Assembly: GCA_029204225.1 (NCBI GenBank)
Contig: CM055111.1
Coordinates: forward strand, 12,586,697-12,650,696
Origin: Diphasiastrum complanatum
Taxonomy: Eukaryota > Streptophyta > Lycopodiopsida > Lycopodiales > Lycopodiaceae
Direction: 5' to 3'
Length of the DNA stretch: 64,000 nucleotides
Part shown: one piece after another, positions 21,761 through 32,330 of the stretch
How the letters are laid out: each line of letters starts with the position of its first letter
Numbering within the stretch: the first letter of the stretch is position 1
The notes under the pieces: generated by a model
Databases searched by the model: none
Told to the model about the DNA's origin: nothing
What the model saw: the letters and a program-made list of their open reading frames with translations, nothing else
Translations under genes and position numbers: made by a program

Positions 21761-22481
21761 GTATCAAATGTATTTCCATCAGCTACACTACTTCAGATCA
21801 AACCTACAAGTTGTTCGATCCCATCGAGTCGAAGATATTCACTAGCCGGGATGTCATCTTCATCAAAGATCAATTTATCGACCTCAAGAGAAAAGGCAAA
21901 GCCAATGTAGCTGACTTGTCTGACTCATCCGACATATTGAACTTTGAGGTTCCTCAGTCGACTATTCTCGTTGAAGGTCCAAGCTCATCTACTTTTCACG
22001 AACAACATGTCAATGGCGAATCCGAAGATGATGATGTTGCAGTTCAACAACTACAGTATGATGAAAATGATCAAGTTCCTCTATTTCCCAGAAGATCATC
22101 AAGAACTAGTAGACCACCTATCAGGTACATCGATGAATCTACAACGTATCTTGTTCATGAACAGAGGCACTCAGTTAGCCCGATTCTGATCTCTAAAAAG
22201 AAGCTATGGATAAAGAGTATTCATCTCTTATCAAGAGCCAAACATGGACGATTATCGAATTACCTGCCAACGTAAACATAGTTGATTGTAAATGGATGTT
22301 CAAAGTCAAGTACAAAGCAGACTGAAGCATCGATAGAAGAAAAGCCCGATTTGTCGCCAGAGGATTTTCTCAGGTATACAACGTCGATTACATTGAGACC
22401 TTCAGTCCAGTAGTCAAACATTCTTCTATTTGACTTTTATTATCGTTTGTTGTTGCAGCAAATTTAGAAATACATCAAATT
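21761..22481 (+). pseudogene. Cop-E linker and start of RT, cut off
   Basis: The linker ends SSRTSRPPIRYIDEST. RT fragments in shifted frames read CKWMFKVKYKAD, RKARFVARGFSQVY and ETFSPVVKHSS, then a degenerate LEIHQ. The element stops at 22481 where a TGTATAA LTR start begins. Confidence 0.75.
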
Positions 22482-23254
22482 TGTATAATTTTCATTTCAT
22501 TTTTATGACATGTTTTTGGCTAATAATTGTGAAGATTATTAAAATATTATCTTCATATCTCGAGCTTGGGGCCATGTCCATGGTGATTTCCACTAAGTTC
22601 ATGTTGTACATAAAAGGAGTGTGAATTGGGCACATATCCTTCTAGTGTAGCTTGGATTTGAGTTAGATAGGTTCAATTTTGATGACATGCAGTAGTTTAG
22701 ATAACATGCAAAGTCATATTGTATGCATGCAAGCCACGTGCAATTAGTGCATGCAACATGCAAAGTAGTTTCTGTGATCTACACATGTCTAGGCAGTTTT
22801 ATGAGTTGTCATGCAGTATATGCAACATCCATGCATGCAGTTACACATGTGGATCTCTGGTAGGTGAATTAGTTCAGTTAAGTGGACTTTCCATGCAACT
22901 CCACTGTAGAAATTCGAGTCTCTCTCATGTAGGGAAAGCTGGGCATGTTTTTCCATATTGTGAATATTGAGATTTTGGTGTTTTGGACTCATTCTCTCTC
23001 TACCTGAGTTTTCTATGCTTGATTTTCTCTCTACCTGAGAGCAGCCTCTTTTACCCATACTGAACACTTAGAATTATTTCTAACATTCATTTCTCATAGT
23101 GAAGAGTTAGATTTTTTCATCAGATGTATGCCATTGTGCTTTTGCCTTAGATTTTTCGAGCATACTGTTCCTTGATCAATCTTGTGCAATCACAACACCT
23201 CAGTAAGATCCTGTAGGGTGTGTGGTGAAGTTCACTCGTGCTAAAACCTTCACA
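22482..23254 (+). repeat. Cop-I 5-prime LTR
   Basis: Runs from TGTATAATTTT, at the break in Cop-E, to CCTTCACA just before a PBS. The length is about 773 bases. The middle is rich in short catgca and acatgc words (22690-22850). The right end is secure; the left end is inferred. Confidence 0.6.
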
Positions 23255-23266
23255 TGGTATTAGAGC
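23255..23266 (+). promoter_or_regulatory. Cop-I primer binding site (initiator tRNA-Met)
   Basis: TGGTATTAGAGC differs from the copia consensus at one position and directly follows the LTR. Confidence 0.8.
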
Positions 23267-24305
23267 TTCATGCTTTGAAGAGGTGAGGGTGTATACATCA
23301 GATCATCAGTGTTTTTGCCTGCAGGAATTCGGATTTGGAAGAGGGATTCAAACTCGCCGAGAGACAAGCTATCTGTGGATCATAAGTGGATCAAATCAAG
23401 ACTGATCTGATCCAGTGGAGCTCTGTACAGATAGAGAGCTCACATGTGTGAAATTAGCCCTCATTAATGAGTGTTACTTCTCAAGGAATGATCCAAATTT
23501 GATGTTCTATAGCTTGTTGGATAGGTATTGAAGAGTAGAATGTGTTGCACTTATCTCTAAATCAATTTGATTTGTTTTTAGAAGAGTCTTAGACAATCAG
23601 AGAGTTTGAGAGGGTTCTCAACTCATGGGATATGCCAAAGTGAGCACACATCTGTCTTTTGCACCAATTTCATCATTTTTCACTATCAATCAAGTAGAAT
23701 TGGATAGAAGTGAGTGTTCTGAGGCCTTAGACTTTTCATTTCACACATATTACTTTGTTTGAGTTGAAATTAAGTTCCTAGAGAGTTTATCAATACTTTG
23801 AAACTCGTGGGAGAGATAGACTTCTTGGTTAACAGTGACTAGGCCTGATATAAGCTTTCGTGTTCATAAGCTAAGTCAACACATGCAGGATCCAAAGTTA
23901 TATCATTGGAAGTTGGCTAAAAGAGTCTTGACGTATATATCTTCTACCTTGGATTATGGATTATTCTACAAAGGAGAAGATCTGACTTTGATTGCTTTTT
24001 CATATTCAGATTTTGCAGGAGACAAGTTGGATAGGAAATCCACAAGTGCTTACACTATATTTCTTGGAGGGAACTTGGTTTCTTGGCTATCAAAGAAGCA
24101 GGCAACTATTTCCTTATCATCCTGTGAAGCTGAATACAAATCTCTTACAACACAACAAAGGAGGTTTTATGGATCAAAAGGCTACTTTTGGAGCTAAAGT
24201 GTTATGCAAATGAAGATCTTTCAACTATCAAGAATGATAACATTTCTACTCAAGCTCTTGCAAATAAGCATATTGAAGTGGCTCATCATTTTGTAAGATA
24301 AAAAG
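23267..24305 (+). pseudogene. Cop-I leader joined directly to RNase H
   Basis: About 560 bases of non-coding leader run straight into a copia RNase H frame (about 23830-24197). The frame reads TRPDISFRVHKLSQHM, YHWKLAKRVLTYI, SYSDFAGDKLDRKSTSAYT and LSSCEAEYKSL. All of gag, protease, integrase and RT is missing. A tail with HIEVAHHFVR ends at the junction with Cop-F. Confidence 0.8.
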
Positions 24306-25643
24306 TCAGAAACCTTCAGCCCAATCATCAACGATCCGCCTACTCCTCTCCTTTGCAGCCGCAAAAGACCTTGAAGTCCACCAGATGGATGTCCAGACCG
24401 CTTTCCTCAATGGAACCATCAAAGAGGAGATCTACATGACGCAGCCAGAGGGATACGAACTCAACGACAAGCAACAACACCTTGTATGCAAAATCCACAA
24501 GGTGCTCTATGGGCTGAAACAGTCACCCAGAGTCTGGTTCCAGAAGATCAACGGATTTCTGATAGAGAATGGTTTCATTCCAAACTCAGTAGACTCAAAT
24601 GTCTATTTTAAGTCTATATTAGATTACTTCATCATCATCACTCTCTACGTAGATGATACACTCTTATTCAGTAATAATCTGAATCTGATGAAGGATACAA
24701 AATACATGCTGGCCCATGAATACAAGATGATTGACATGGGTCCAGCCCACTATTGTCTCGGAATCCAAATTCAACGAAATTGACCCAGTAGATTGATCTT
24801 TATCAGTCAGCAACAATATCTCAACAACGTGCTGAAAGTATGGAATGGCCAACTACAAACTCAGTCTCTTTCCACTCGACCCTGGACTAAAGCTATCAAA
24901 GGAACAGTCTCCTCAAACTGAGGTAGAACAAGAGGAGATGAAGCGCTACCCATTTCAATCCATCATCGGCTCACTGATGTACGCAATGATCTGCATGCGA
25001 CCAGACCTTGCATATTTCGGTCAGTACACTCAGCCAGTTCCTGTTAAATCCAAGCGTAGCTCATTGGAAGGCACTAACAAAGGTCATGAAGTACATCCAA
25101 GCAATGACAACTCTCAGCATCTACTACGGAGGCAGCCAAACTGCCAACATCCTTAAAGCCTACACAGATGCGGATTGGGCAGGAGATGTCAACACCAAAA
25201 AATCAACTTCTGGATTTGTATTCTTATACAACCAGGGCCCAATCTCATGGAACAGTCAGAAGAAAACCTCAATTGCACTACCATCAATGGAATTCAAATA
25301 CATAACTACCACCAATGCAACTAAAGAGGCGATCTAGCTCAGGCAACTGCTTGCAGACCTCAATCTTACACAAACACTTCCTACAACAATCTATTGTGAG
25401 AATCAAAGCACAATAACGCTTTCTCTCAATCCGAGATTTCACTCTCAAAGCAAACATATAGAAATCAGGTATCATTACCTTAGAGAGAAAGTGCACAATA
25501 AAGAAGTAGAATTGATTTTCTGTAGAACAAATTACATGGCAGCAGATTACTTCACAAAGGCTCTATCAAAGGAGCAACATCTCAGACTTAACAATATGTT
25601 AAATCTGAAGTTCAAAGTTTTTCAAGATCCACATTAAGGGGGA
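24306..25643 (+). pseudogene. Cop-F reverse transcriptase and RNase H, broken
   Basis: Starts inside RT at an ETFSP-equivalent and carries LEVHQMDVQTAFLNGTIKEE, YGLKQSPRVWF and the intact catalytic motif LYVDDTLLFS near 24648. Frame breaks fall at 24783 and 25010-25156. RNase H has YTDADWAGDVNTKKSTSGF, a degenerate LPSMEFKYI in place of SSTEAEY and ends MAADYFTKALSKEQH. A polypurine tract (cattaaggggga) follows at 25632-25644. Confidence 0.85.
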
Positions 25644-25644
25644 G

Positions 25645-26232
25645 TGTTAGATTTTTTATGCTCAGCCTGAAACAAATCGTTCAAGTAACGAGCATCCTGA
25701 AAAATCGAAGGCCGACTTCAAATTTTCGGACCTTCACATTTTTTCTTTCTTTTACCTTAAACAATTTTTCAGGCACCTTCGCCCTTTTTTCGCTTGTTAG
25801 CGAAAAATGCGACACACTGGCCAATTGACCAGAATGCCTTAGAAACCATTCCTAAAGCACCTTTGCTTTTTCCGCCTTTTTCGCTCACGAAAAATACGAC
25901 ACACTGGCCAGAATGACTTAAACCATTTTTGGACCACCTTCACCTTTGTCGCCTTTTTGCTCTTTGTGAAAAATGCAACAAAGTACTCAAAAAACCTTAA
26001 AACCATTTTTAGGGCACCTTCGCCTTTTTCCGATTTTCTTCGCCACCTCTAAACTAAGGCACTTTTTGTCTTTCTCATTGCCTTTAGTTTAAGGCACCTT
26101 CGCCTTCTTCTCTGCCTTCAGTGCAAGGCAATTTTTCGGCTTTTTCGCCTTCTTCGTTGCCTTGATTCTAAGGGCGCCTTAGGGATTTACATACCTTTGG
26201 TGTAAGGGCACCTTCAGGAGTTGGGAAGAATG
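25645..26232 (+). repeat. Cop-F 3-prime LTR, right end missing
   Basis: Begins TGTTAGATTTTTTATG after the polypurine tract. The same LTR family occurs reversed at 34497-35599 (Cop-G) and 41859-42559 (Cop-H). It contains many variants of ggcaccttcgcctttttcg. Similarity to the Cop-G copy ends at about 26232, so the last few hundred bases are missing. Confidence 0.8.
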
Positions 26233-28184
26233 TCACACCCACAATTGATCTTGGATTGATTATCCTAGAGGTCAGTAGGCCTACCTCGACCCATAAGTTA
26301 ATTATGATTATGAGGGTTTTGGGGCCCTCAAGTGTATATGGTCATAATTAATGGTTGGAGGCCTAGATTTTTATGGTTCTATCAATGAGTCATAGGAACA
26401 CTGGATGACGTGGCCTAGTTAGGCTGTAGAGGTATGTGTCTAAAAAAACCTTTTAGCACAAGGCATATTAATTCCTAAGGTATTTGGCTGTATATTTGTA
26501 CTGTAGATTATTGTCATTCATAGGCATATTTTCAAATATGTGTCTAAAAAATCTTTTAGCACAAGGCATATTAATTCCTAAGGTATTTGGCTTAACTATC
26601 AGTTAAATGGCCAAACCTTTGTAGCTTACCACTTTGCGTTGGTAGAAAATGTTGTTGAAAATTTCTCTTTTGCATAACAGTGTCTTATAACTAATAGATA
26701 CTTCCTACTCATACTCAAACATTGAGTGTCCAATATACTTACAGGTTTGGGATATAGACAGGGGTTAAAATGACTAATGAGTCTATGTTCTTTGATTCAA
26801 GTACTAAATAATGTTGGTTGGTGTTCTAACTACGATGATATCATAAATATCTTTCTAGCATTGTTAAATATATATTTGTAGTGAAGATTACTCTCAATCA
26901 CAGGCAAATTTTTATAGTTGTGTATGTCAAAAATTTCAGGACGACATATATCGCCTACAACGTACTTTTTATGTTTACATTCCCGTTTGCTCAAACATAC
27001 TCAAAGAAAACTTATTGGTAGAAAAACCTTTCTAAGCTAACTTTCAACTTATCTCCATTCAGGAGTGTCAGATACTCTTTTCATAGCTTGAATTGCTTAT
27101 TGTAGAAACTTTATGGTTGTTTGGAAATTAAAGGTAAACCTAAAAACTTCCATCCAACATTGCTTTATTTGAATTTTTATGTTGCATCGACATTTAGTCT
27201 GTTCTATACACCTAGATAGATCAAAAATAGTCAAAAACTTATTATGACTGTTCTATGGCAAGTAAAAACAAAATTTTGAAATATAAAAGAGCTAGACTTT
27301 GGAATTTTACCCTTGTGACATGGATAACAACTTGGGATACGTAGAGATACTTGCAATTCCCACATAGGATCCTTTGTGCTAACATTGTTTCTTGTATACG
27401 TAAATATGTCCCTTTCTACAACATTGTTCCAAAATCGTGATGCTCTGTATCTTCCAAGTTCTCTTACTTAAATTTTTTTCTCGGCTAGATGACAAACATG
27501 CATTTCATTGTCATTGATCACCATCCTGAATCCTCATTCCTTGGATAAGGGCACAAGTGCTAATGTCATATTATTAATGGGGGCTAGGAACTTGGAAGTG
27601 GGGGTATGGTCGATAATGGTATGTGGGTGGGCCAAGGACAAAAGTTACAAATTAAAGCGCATGCCACCAACAATATGGTATATGCCACATGCGGCGGATG
27701 GCGCGTTTGTCTTGGCTTGAGCCTCAAGTATGTGGAGGCTTGCCACCGGATAGGGAGGCGCCTCCACCAGAGGCGCAGGCATATCACATGATTTCTTCAA
27801 TTAATTCTCTCTTTCTCGCTCTCGCTCTTTGTTGTCGCAACTCGCAAGCAACGTGCATGCACGCATGCACTTGAGCTGCCGCAGATTTCAGCCACTGCAT
27901 CACATTGCTCGCTACTCTTAGATCAGTACTACTTATTTTGCTATAAGCACCAGCAGCTAGCTACGTGTATACTATATATCATTATATCTTATTCCCAGTT
28001 TCTATGCTTCATCAGTGATCATGCATCAACAAACTGCTTATTCAATTGCCCTCATTCACATCTAATTTCTAGTCATCCCTCCAATTTCCAATTTCCAATT
28101 CCTAATTGGGTTTATATTCAACTTGCTAATAATAGTGATCTGTACTTTTCTTTTCTCGAATAGTCTGTACTTATGTATTGCAGA
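26233..28184. other. Intergenic, with one direct duplication
   Basis: No gene recognised. A stretch of about 56 bases (tatgtgtctaaaaaa to ggtatttggct) is repeated at 26433-26489 and 26537-26592. Overlapping short frames at 27508-27874 show no family motif. The sequence near 27790-27900 has CT-rich and atgcacgcatgc words. Confidence 0.45.
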
Positions 28185-28630
28185 ACAATACTGCAGATCA
28201 AACTCAAGCTTTTTGTACATCGTCCATATGCACATTGCAGATCAAGCTCAAGCTTTTGGTACATCTTCCATCAGTTCTGCACATTGCAGAAAAATGCAGA
28301 TTAAGCTCAAGCTTTCTATACATACTAACTATTCACGTTGGAGAATCATGCAGATTGATCATGGAGCTCAAGCTTTTCGTACATCTCTTCCACTGGTTAT
28401 GCACATTGCAGAATTAAAATGTACATTAAGGATTAAGCTGAAGCTTTTGTAAAGTTTTGTAAGTCTTCCATTCATTTTGTACATTGCAGAATTATGCTTT
28501 CTGTACATCTTCCGTTCAACATGCACATTGAACGATGCAGATAAAGCTCAAGCTTTCTGTAAATCTTCTACTCAATATGCACATTGCAGATTAAACTCAA
28601 GCTTGTTTGTACGTCTTCCATTAATTACAA
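28185..28630 (+). repeat. Degenerate minisatellite with AAGCTCAAGCTTTTTGTACATC units
   Basis: Seven to nine imperfect units of about 45-75 bases. The shared core is a variant of cacattgcaga, then agctcaagctttt, then gtacatcttcca. Small frames across it (28123-28680) repeat words such as HIADQAQAF and are shadows of the repeat. Confidence 0.85.
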
Positions 28631-28666
28631 TCGATTACTTTTGGCAGTGGTCAACCCTAGTTCGTC

Positions 28667-28709
28667 TGACGTCAGTGTAAAGACATGAGAGAAAAAACGT
28701 CACTATAAA
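28667..28709 (+). promoter_or_regulatory. Promoter-like cluster: TGACGTCA, ACGTCA and TATAAA
   Basis: A perfect TGACGTCA palindrome (bZIP-type site) at 28667-28674, a second ACGTCA at 28697-28702 and TATAAA at 28704-28709 lie about 105-145 bases upstream of the ATG at 28814. The arrangement looks like a plant promoter, but each word can occur by chance. Confidence 0.3.
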
Positions 28710-28813
28710 GACACAGATTGGTAGTAAAGTACCACTGCCTTCACGCATCGATCCTTTCGCTCATTAAGAATATTAATCTGCTGACATTACTGCCCATCTG
28801 CAGGGTGCACCTT

Positions 28814-29068
28814 ATGGCCTTTTGCCAGCTGGTGACCACCACGAGCGGTAGTAGTCAAGCTTATGTCTCTACCTCAGCCTCAGGATGCGTGTATGATGTG
28901 TATCTCCATAATAGGTCGATTCTCGAATCTGTCGCTTTTCATGAATCACGAGTTTCGTTCGGAGAAAGTAGGCCCCACAAGATCTGGCATATAGAGCTGG
29001 TTGATATCCTACAAGGGATCATAATTTATGATCGAGCCCACAAGTTTGATGGGTTTATGAAAGATTAA
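28814..29068 (+). CDS. Unrecognised 84-residue ORF
   Basis: The frame begins MAFCQLVTTTSGSSQAYVS and ends KFDGFMKD. An in-frame TTG extends it to 28718, but ATG 28814 is the natural start. It has mixed, non-repetitive composition, no transmembrane segment and no motif I know. The reasons for listing it are the promoter-like words upstream and the lack of transposon similarity. It may be chance. Confidence 0.2.
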   Translation: MAFCQLVTTTSGSSQAYVSTSASGCVYDVYLHNRSILESVAFHESRVSFGESRPHKIWHIELVDILQGIIIYDRAHKFDGFMKD

Positions 29069-30222
29069 TTGCTCAATTCGTTGAGCCATAATAAATATGC
29101 TTAAGCACTGAGCATCTAACATTTCGTAGCTGTAATTTAATGCATAGCAGCATTGAACTGTTACTGATGATATCTTGGCTGCATCAGTTAAAACGATGAT
29201 AGCTGGCAAAAAAGTAGCTGTTTCACCTCAAAATACAACTCTTTGCATAGTTTTATCCATATTAGCAGCCTTCTTAAGGTTGTTCGATCCAGTTGTAAGC
29301 CTCGAAATTGACAAGTGTTAGATCTCCTAAGCCGAAATATCCTTTCATACAAAAAGCAGTCAATTTCACTGAGATTCAACTCCTGTTCATTTTTATATGT
29401 TCATCGTCTTTGCGCCATTTCCTGGTACAAAAACAGTGTATATCTAGAAAATTTAAGATTTGCAAGATGCACAGATGCAAGCTAAGATAGGGCTTAAGGC
29501 CACAACGCAATCGACTCATAAGCTTTCAAAACAATCAGTAAACTCTATCATGAGATCTTGAGACATGAAATTTTTAGTAGAACAAGATAGTGGTAGCAAA
29601 CGAAGAATTTTCGATTTGATGAATATGAAACACAAAATCACTTCAGTACACGCATTGGTGCACAATTTTTTGTGTCGCAATCAGGGGGAATGAACAGTTG
29701 CCCTCCAGATATAAAAGTTAGCTTCAGCTAGATATTTGTGTTTTGTTTGGTGGAGAGACTAATCCTGTTTAGGACAATTTTGCAATCCACTGTTCGCTGC
29801 TTAGTTGGATCTCGAGAACACGATCCAAATAAGCAGCGAAAACATTTGAACTGATCTAGTTAAGAGAACACCAGCTACATGTGGTTTGTAACCCAAAAAC
29901 TTTTCGCATCCAGATTCTTAACTTCTGCTATAGGCCAGCTGATTGCTTTCTGTTCTGGATCTTTTCAGAATTTAAAATAATAAGTGCTGCAAAAGCTAAT
30001 CTTATCCTGAAAGCAACTTTAGCAAATCTCTCTCTCTACTAGAGACACTAAGAGTTTTACAAGCAATTTGATAGTTCGTTTTCCACCTCCTCCATATGGC
30101 AAAAATACAATCTCCTGCTTCAAATAGTCAGCCAAAGAAAGCGTCTTCAAATTAGCAAACAGAACTTCGTTCGTTGCTTTGCTCAAAGATTTTTCGTCAG
30201 GAGAATGAAAATCATCCCGTTC
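29069..30222. other. Intergenic, 3-prime flank of the DREB gene
   Basis: No coding frame or repeat recognised. The DREB 3-prime UTR and polyadenylation region should lie at the right end of this interval, on the minus strand. Confidence 0.45.
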
Positions 30223-30882
30223 TTATGAATAAGACCAAAGGTGCGGCTCCCAGTTGCTATCATCGTCCACTGTGTCTGTTCTTCCACTGTATGTTACCTC
30301 AAGGGGCATTAGCATTGCTCTAGCCATGTCGGTTATCAAGTGGGGAAGCTCCATCCAGCATTCTTCTTCGAACCAGCTAGCTTCATTCAAACACTGCTGC
30401 CGCTCAATTTCGGCTGATTCACGGTCAACATTTCTAATCATGTCCTTTGCATGAGCACATTCTACTGATCTGAGAGGCTCACAATCGGATCTTAGGTTGA
30501 TCTGCTCGTTCAAAGACAAAGGTCTAGAATCCTCTTGAGAATGAGGAGGTGAGTCAGTCGAAGCTGCTGCTGCTGCAGCTGCTGCTTGGATTGCCTTGAG
30601 TGAAAGGGAGGTTGAAGAGGGGAGATGCGCTGCCGAATCGGGGAAGTTTAGTGCAGCCGATGGACCACGCAGACATAGCAAAGCAACATCGTAAGCTCGT
30701 GCAGCCATCTCGGCTGTAGCAAAGCTTCCAAGCCAAATGCGTGCTTGCGTGTTTGGCTCTCGTATCTCTGATACCCATTTTCCCCAAGCTCTCATGCGAA
30801 CACCACGGTAGCGCCGCTTTGACTTCTCCGAGAGCCTCTCCTCATTAGAGCGCTTCATGTCATCTCCATGTCTGAGACCCAT
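30223..30882 (-). CDS. DREB-type AP2/ERF transcription factor, intact and intronless
   Basis: The 219-residue frame from ATG 30882 has one AP2 DNA-binding domain at residues 24-81. It contains [37 protein letters not shown] and [14 protein letters not shown]. Val in WVSE and Glu in REPN are the DREB-type residues at domain positions 14 and 19; ERF-type proteins have Ala and Asp. The LLCLRGP-LNFP ending resembles ERF group II (DREB A-5). A Lys/Arg-rich stretch before the domain could be a nuclear signal. The rest has a poly-Ala run near residue 97 and an acidic C-terminus ([22 protein letters not shown]), consistent with an activation region. Proteins of this type bind DRE/CRT or GCC-like elements in stress and developmental promoters. 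A TTG-started extension (LSLSLSI) is only the translated GA repeat of the leader and was not used. Confidence 0.93.
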   Translation of the reverse strand: MGLRHGDDMKRSNEERLSEKSKRRYRGVRMRAWGKWVSEIREPNTQARIWLGSFATAEMAARAYDVALLCLRGPSAALNFPDSAAHLPSSTSLSLKAIQAAAAAAAASTDSPPHSQEDSRPLSLNEQINLRSDCEPLRSVECAHAKDMIRNVDRESAEIERQQCLNEASWFEEECWMELPHLITDMARAMLMPLEVTYSGRTDTVDDDSNWEPHLWSYS

Positions 30883-31676
30883 TTGATTGATTGACAGAGA
30901 GAGAGAGAGAGTTGTGTGTGGAGCCAATCAACCACCAGCTCGAAATTCCGGAATCATCAAAGTACAACCAGCTTGCTCATGATGTCAACTATTCTATTAC
31001 CTTCAAAGTGGATCTGAATTTCTACACAGTTGACAAGTATTCATACAACCGAGCATCGACTGAATTCTCACTAAAGATCAGCAACTTTGTTCCTGAAGCA
31101 GTAACTGATGAGAATCACCTTGCTCACGCAACACACTCAATTTAGTACTACAATCAAACCAGAGAATCCAAAATTAGGATCTAGAGTTCTCACAATTGGC
31201 ATACGTTCATGCAACCCATACACCTTAATATTGAAAGTGTTTGGATCACCAAGGTCAGTATTTGCTGTAGAAAAGGATAGCTAGTAAGGCAGAGATCAGC
31301 GATAGCAATGTATTCCAATGAGCTATAAATGCGGCAATATCGAGACAACCAGGTGAACAGACCTGTGGATGAATGCTGAGGAAAGAGAAGCTTGAAGAGG
31401 CCAAGGTGGGTATATAGAGCTACACCATTTACTTTAGCTGCAGCAACGGAGACAAAGGTACAATGAGCAGTAGCAAGATCGCGGAAGTGAGCAGAAAATA
31501 TAAAGAAATGGCAAGGCCAGTGAGAGGCACGATCATGCTGCGGTTGAGCAGATCGCTTACGTGTTTACACTGCATGCACACCGCTCTCACCTCCGCCATA
31601 GTCTCCGCTCCATCAACCTATCCGTATCTCCTTCCTCGCTCCTCCTCCTCCTCATCTTCTTCGAACACACATCGAA

Positions 31677-31680
<4 letters not shown>
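30883..31680 (-). promoter_or_regulatory. DREB gene leader and upstream region
   Basis: The leader just before the ATG has a CT run on the coding strand (plus-strand GA at 30896-30911). A CTATATA word on the minus strand at 31411-31417 is a possible TATA box about 530 bases upstream of the ATG. If it is used, the leader would be long or contain an intron. No other element is certain. Confidence 0.35.

Positions 31681-31718
<38 letters not shown>
31681..31718 (+). repeat. CT dinucleotide microsatellite
   Basis: About 19 uninterrupted CT units about 0.8 kb upstream of the DREB start codon, following a CTC/TCC-rich stretch. It is GA on the DREB sense strand. Confidence 0.95.
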
Positions 31719-31722
<4 letters not shown>

Positions 31723-31945
31723 CATTACAGATAATAATTAGAATAATAATATTATAATAATGTTTTGATTTATTGAAGGACACGATGGGCCTTTCATCCC
31801 GCAAAGCGCCTAGGCCCAAAGCGCCAATTGACGTCCACCCCAGCCTTCAAGTAAATTCAATCAATCTTTTTTTTTTTTCCTAAGTGAGCCATAATTTCTA
31901 GCCTCATTGAAACCACATGTATTTAGAAATCTTCTTTTCTAGCGA

Positions 31946-32330
31946 CCTTGCACCTTCCCCTGGCCGAAGGGCCGAGGAGCCGGCCATTCCGCGACGTCAC
32001 TTTTTACATTTTTTTTCCGTTGCAAATTTTTTTTCCACGCACCTTCCAGACGGAAGATGCTGTGAAAAAAGGTAAATTTTTTTACGGGCACCTTTCGGAT
32101 GCACCTTGCGCCTTCCCCGGGCTGAAGGGCCAAGGAGCCGCTCCTTCCGGGCCGTGAAATCACTTTTTACATTTTTTTTTTCTTTTCTTGTTTTCTGTTG
32201 TCAATTTTTTTTACATGCACCTTCCGGGGGTAAGATGCGTGTAAAAAAAGGTAAATTTTTTTAATGGCACCTTCCGAATGCCGAAAGGTGCTTGTAAAAT
32301 TTTTTTGCCATAAAAAAATTTGCCCTCACA
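31946..32330. repeat. Tandem and palindromic block with caccttccgg words
   Basis: Two related units of about 155 bases begin at about 31949 and 32101. Each has a GC-rich ctgaagggccaaggagccg-like start, then cactttttacatttttttt, and then gcaccttcc...aagatgc followed by aaaaggtaaattttttta. The second is followed at 32250-32322 by an imperfect palindrome centred on gcaccttccgaatgccgaaaggtgc with A/T-rich arms. Open frames on both strands here are low complexity. Confidence 0.7.

Noticed and set aside
18604-26232. One single copia element of 7.6 kb
   Set aside because: The two LTRs are of different families, and the RT segments overlap and are separated by a third element.
30883-30927. N-terminal extension of the DREB protein (LSLSLSI, an EAR-like motif)
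   Set aside because: It needs a TTG start and is only the translation of the GA/CT leader repeat. The ATG at 30882 is the natural start.
31463-31741. 92-codon frame ending in a Ser/Leu run
   Set aside because: Its C-terminal third is the CT microsatellite, and there is no recognisable domain.
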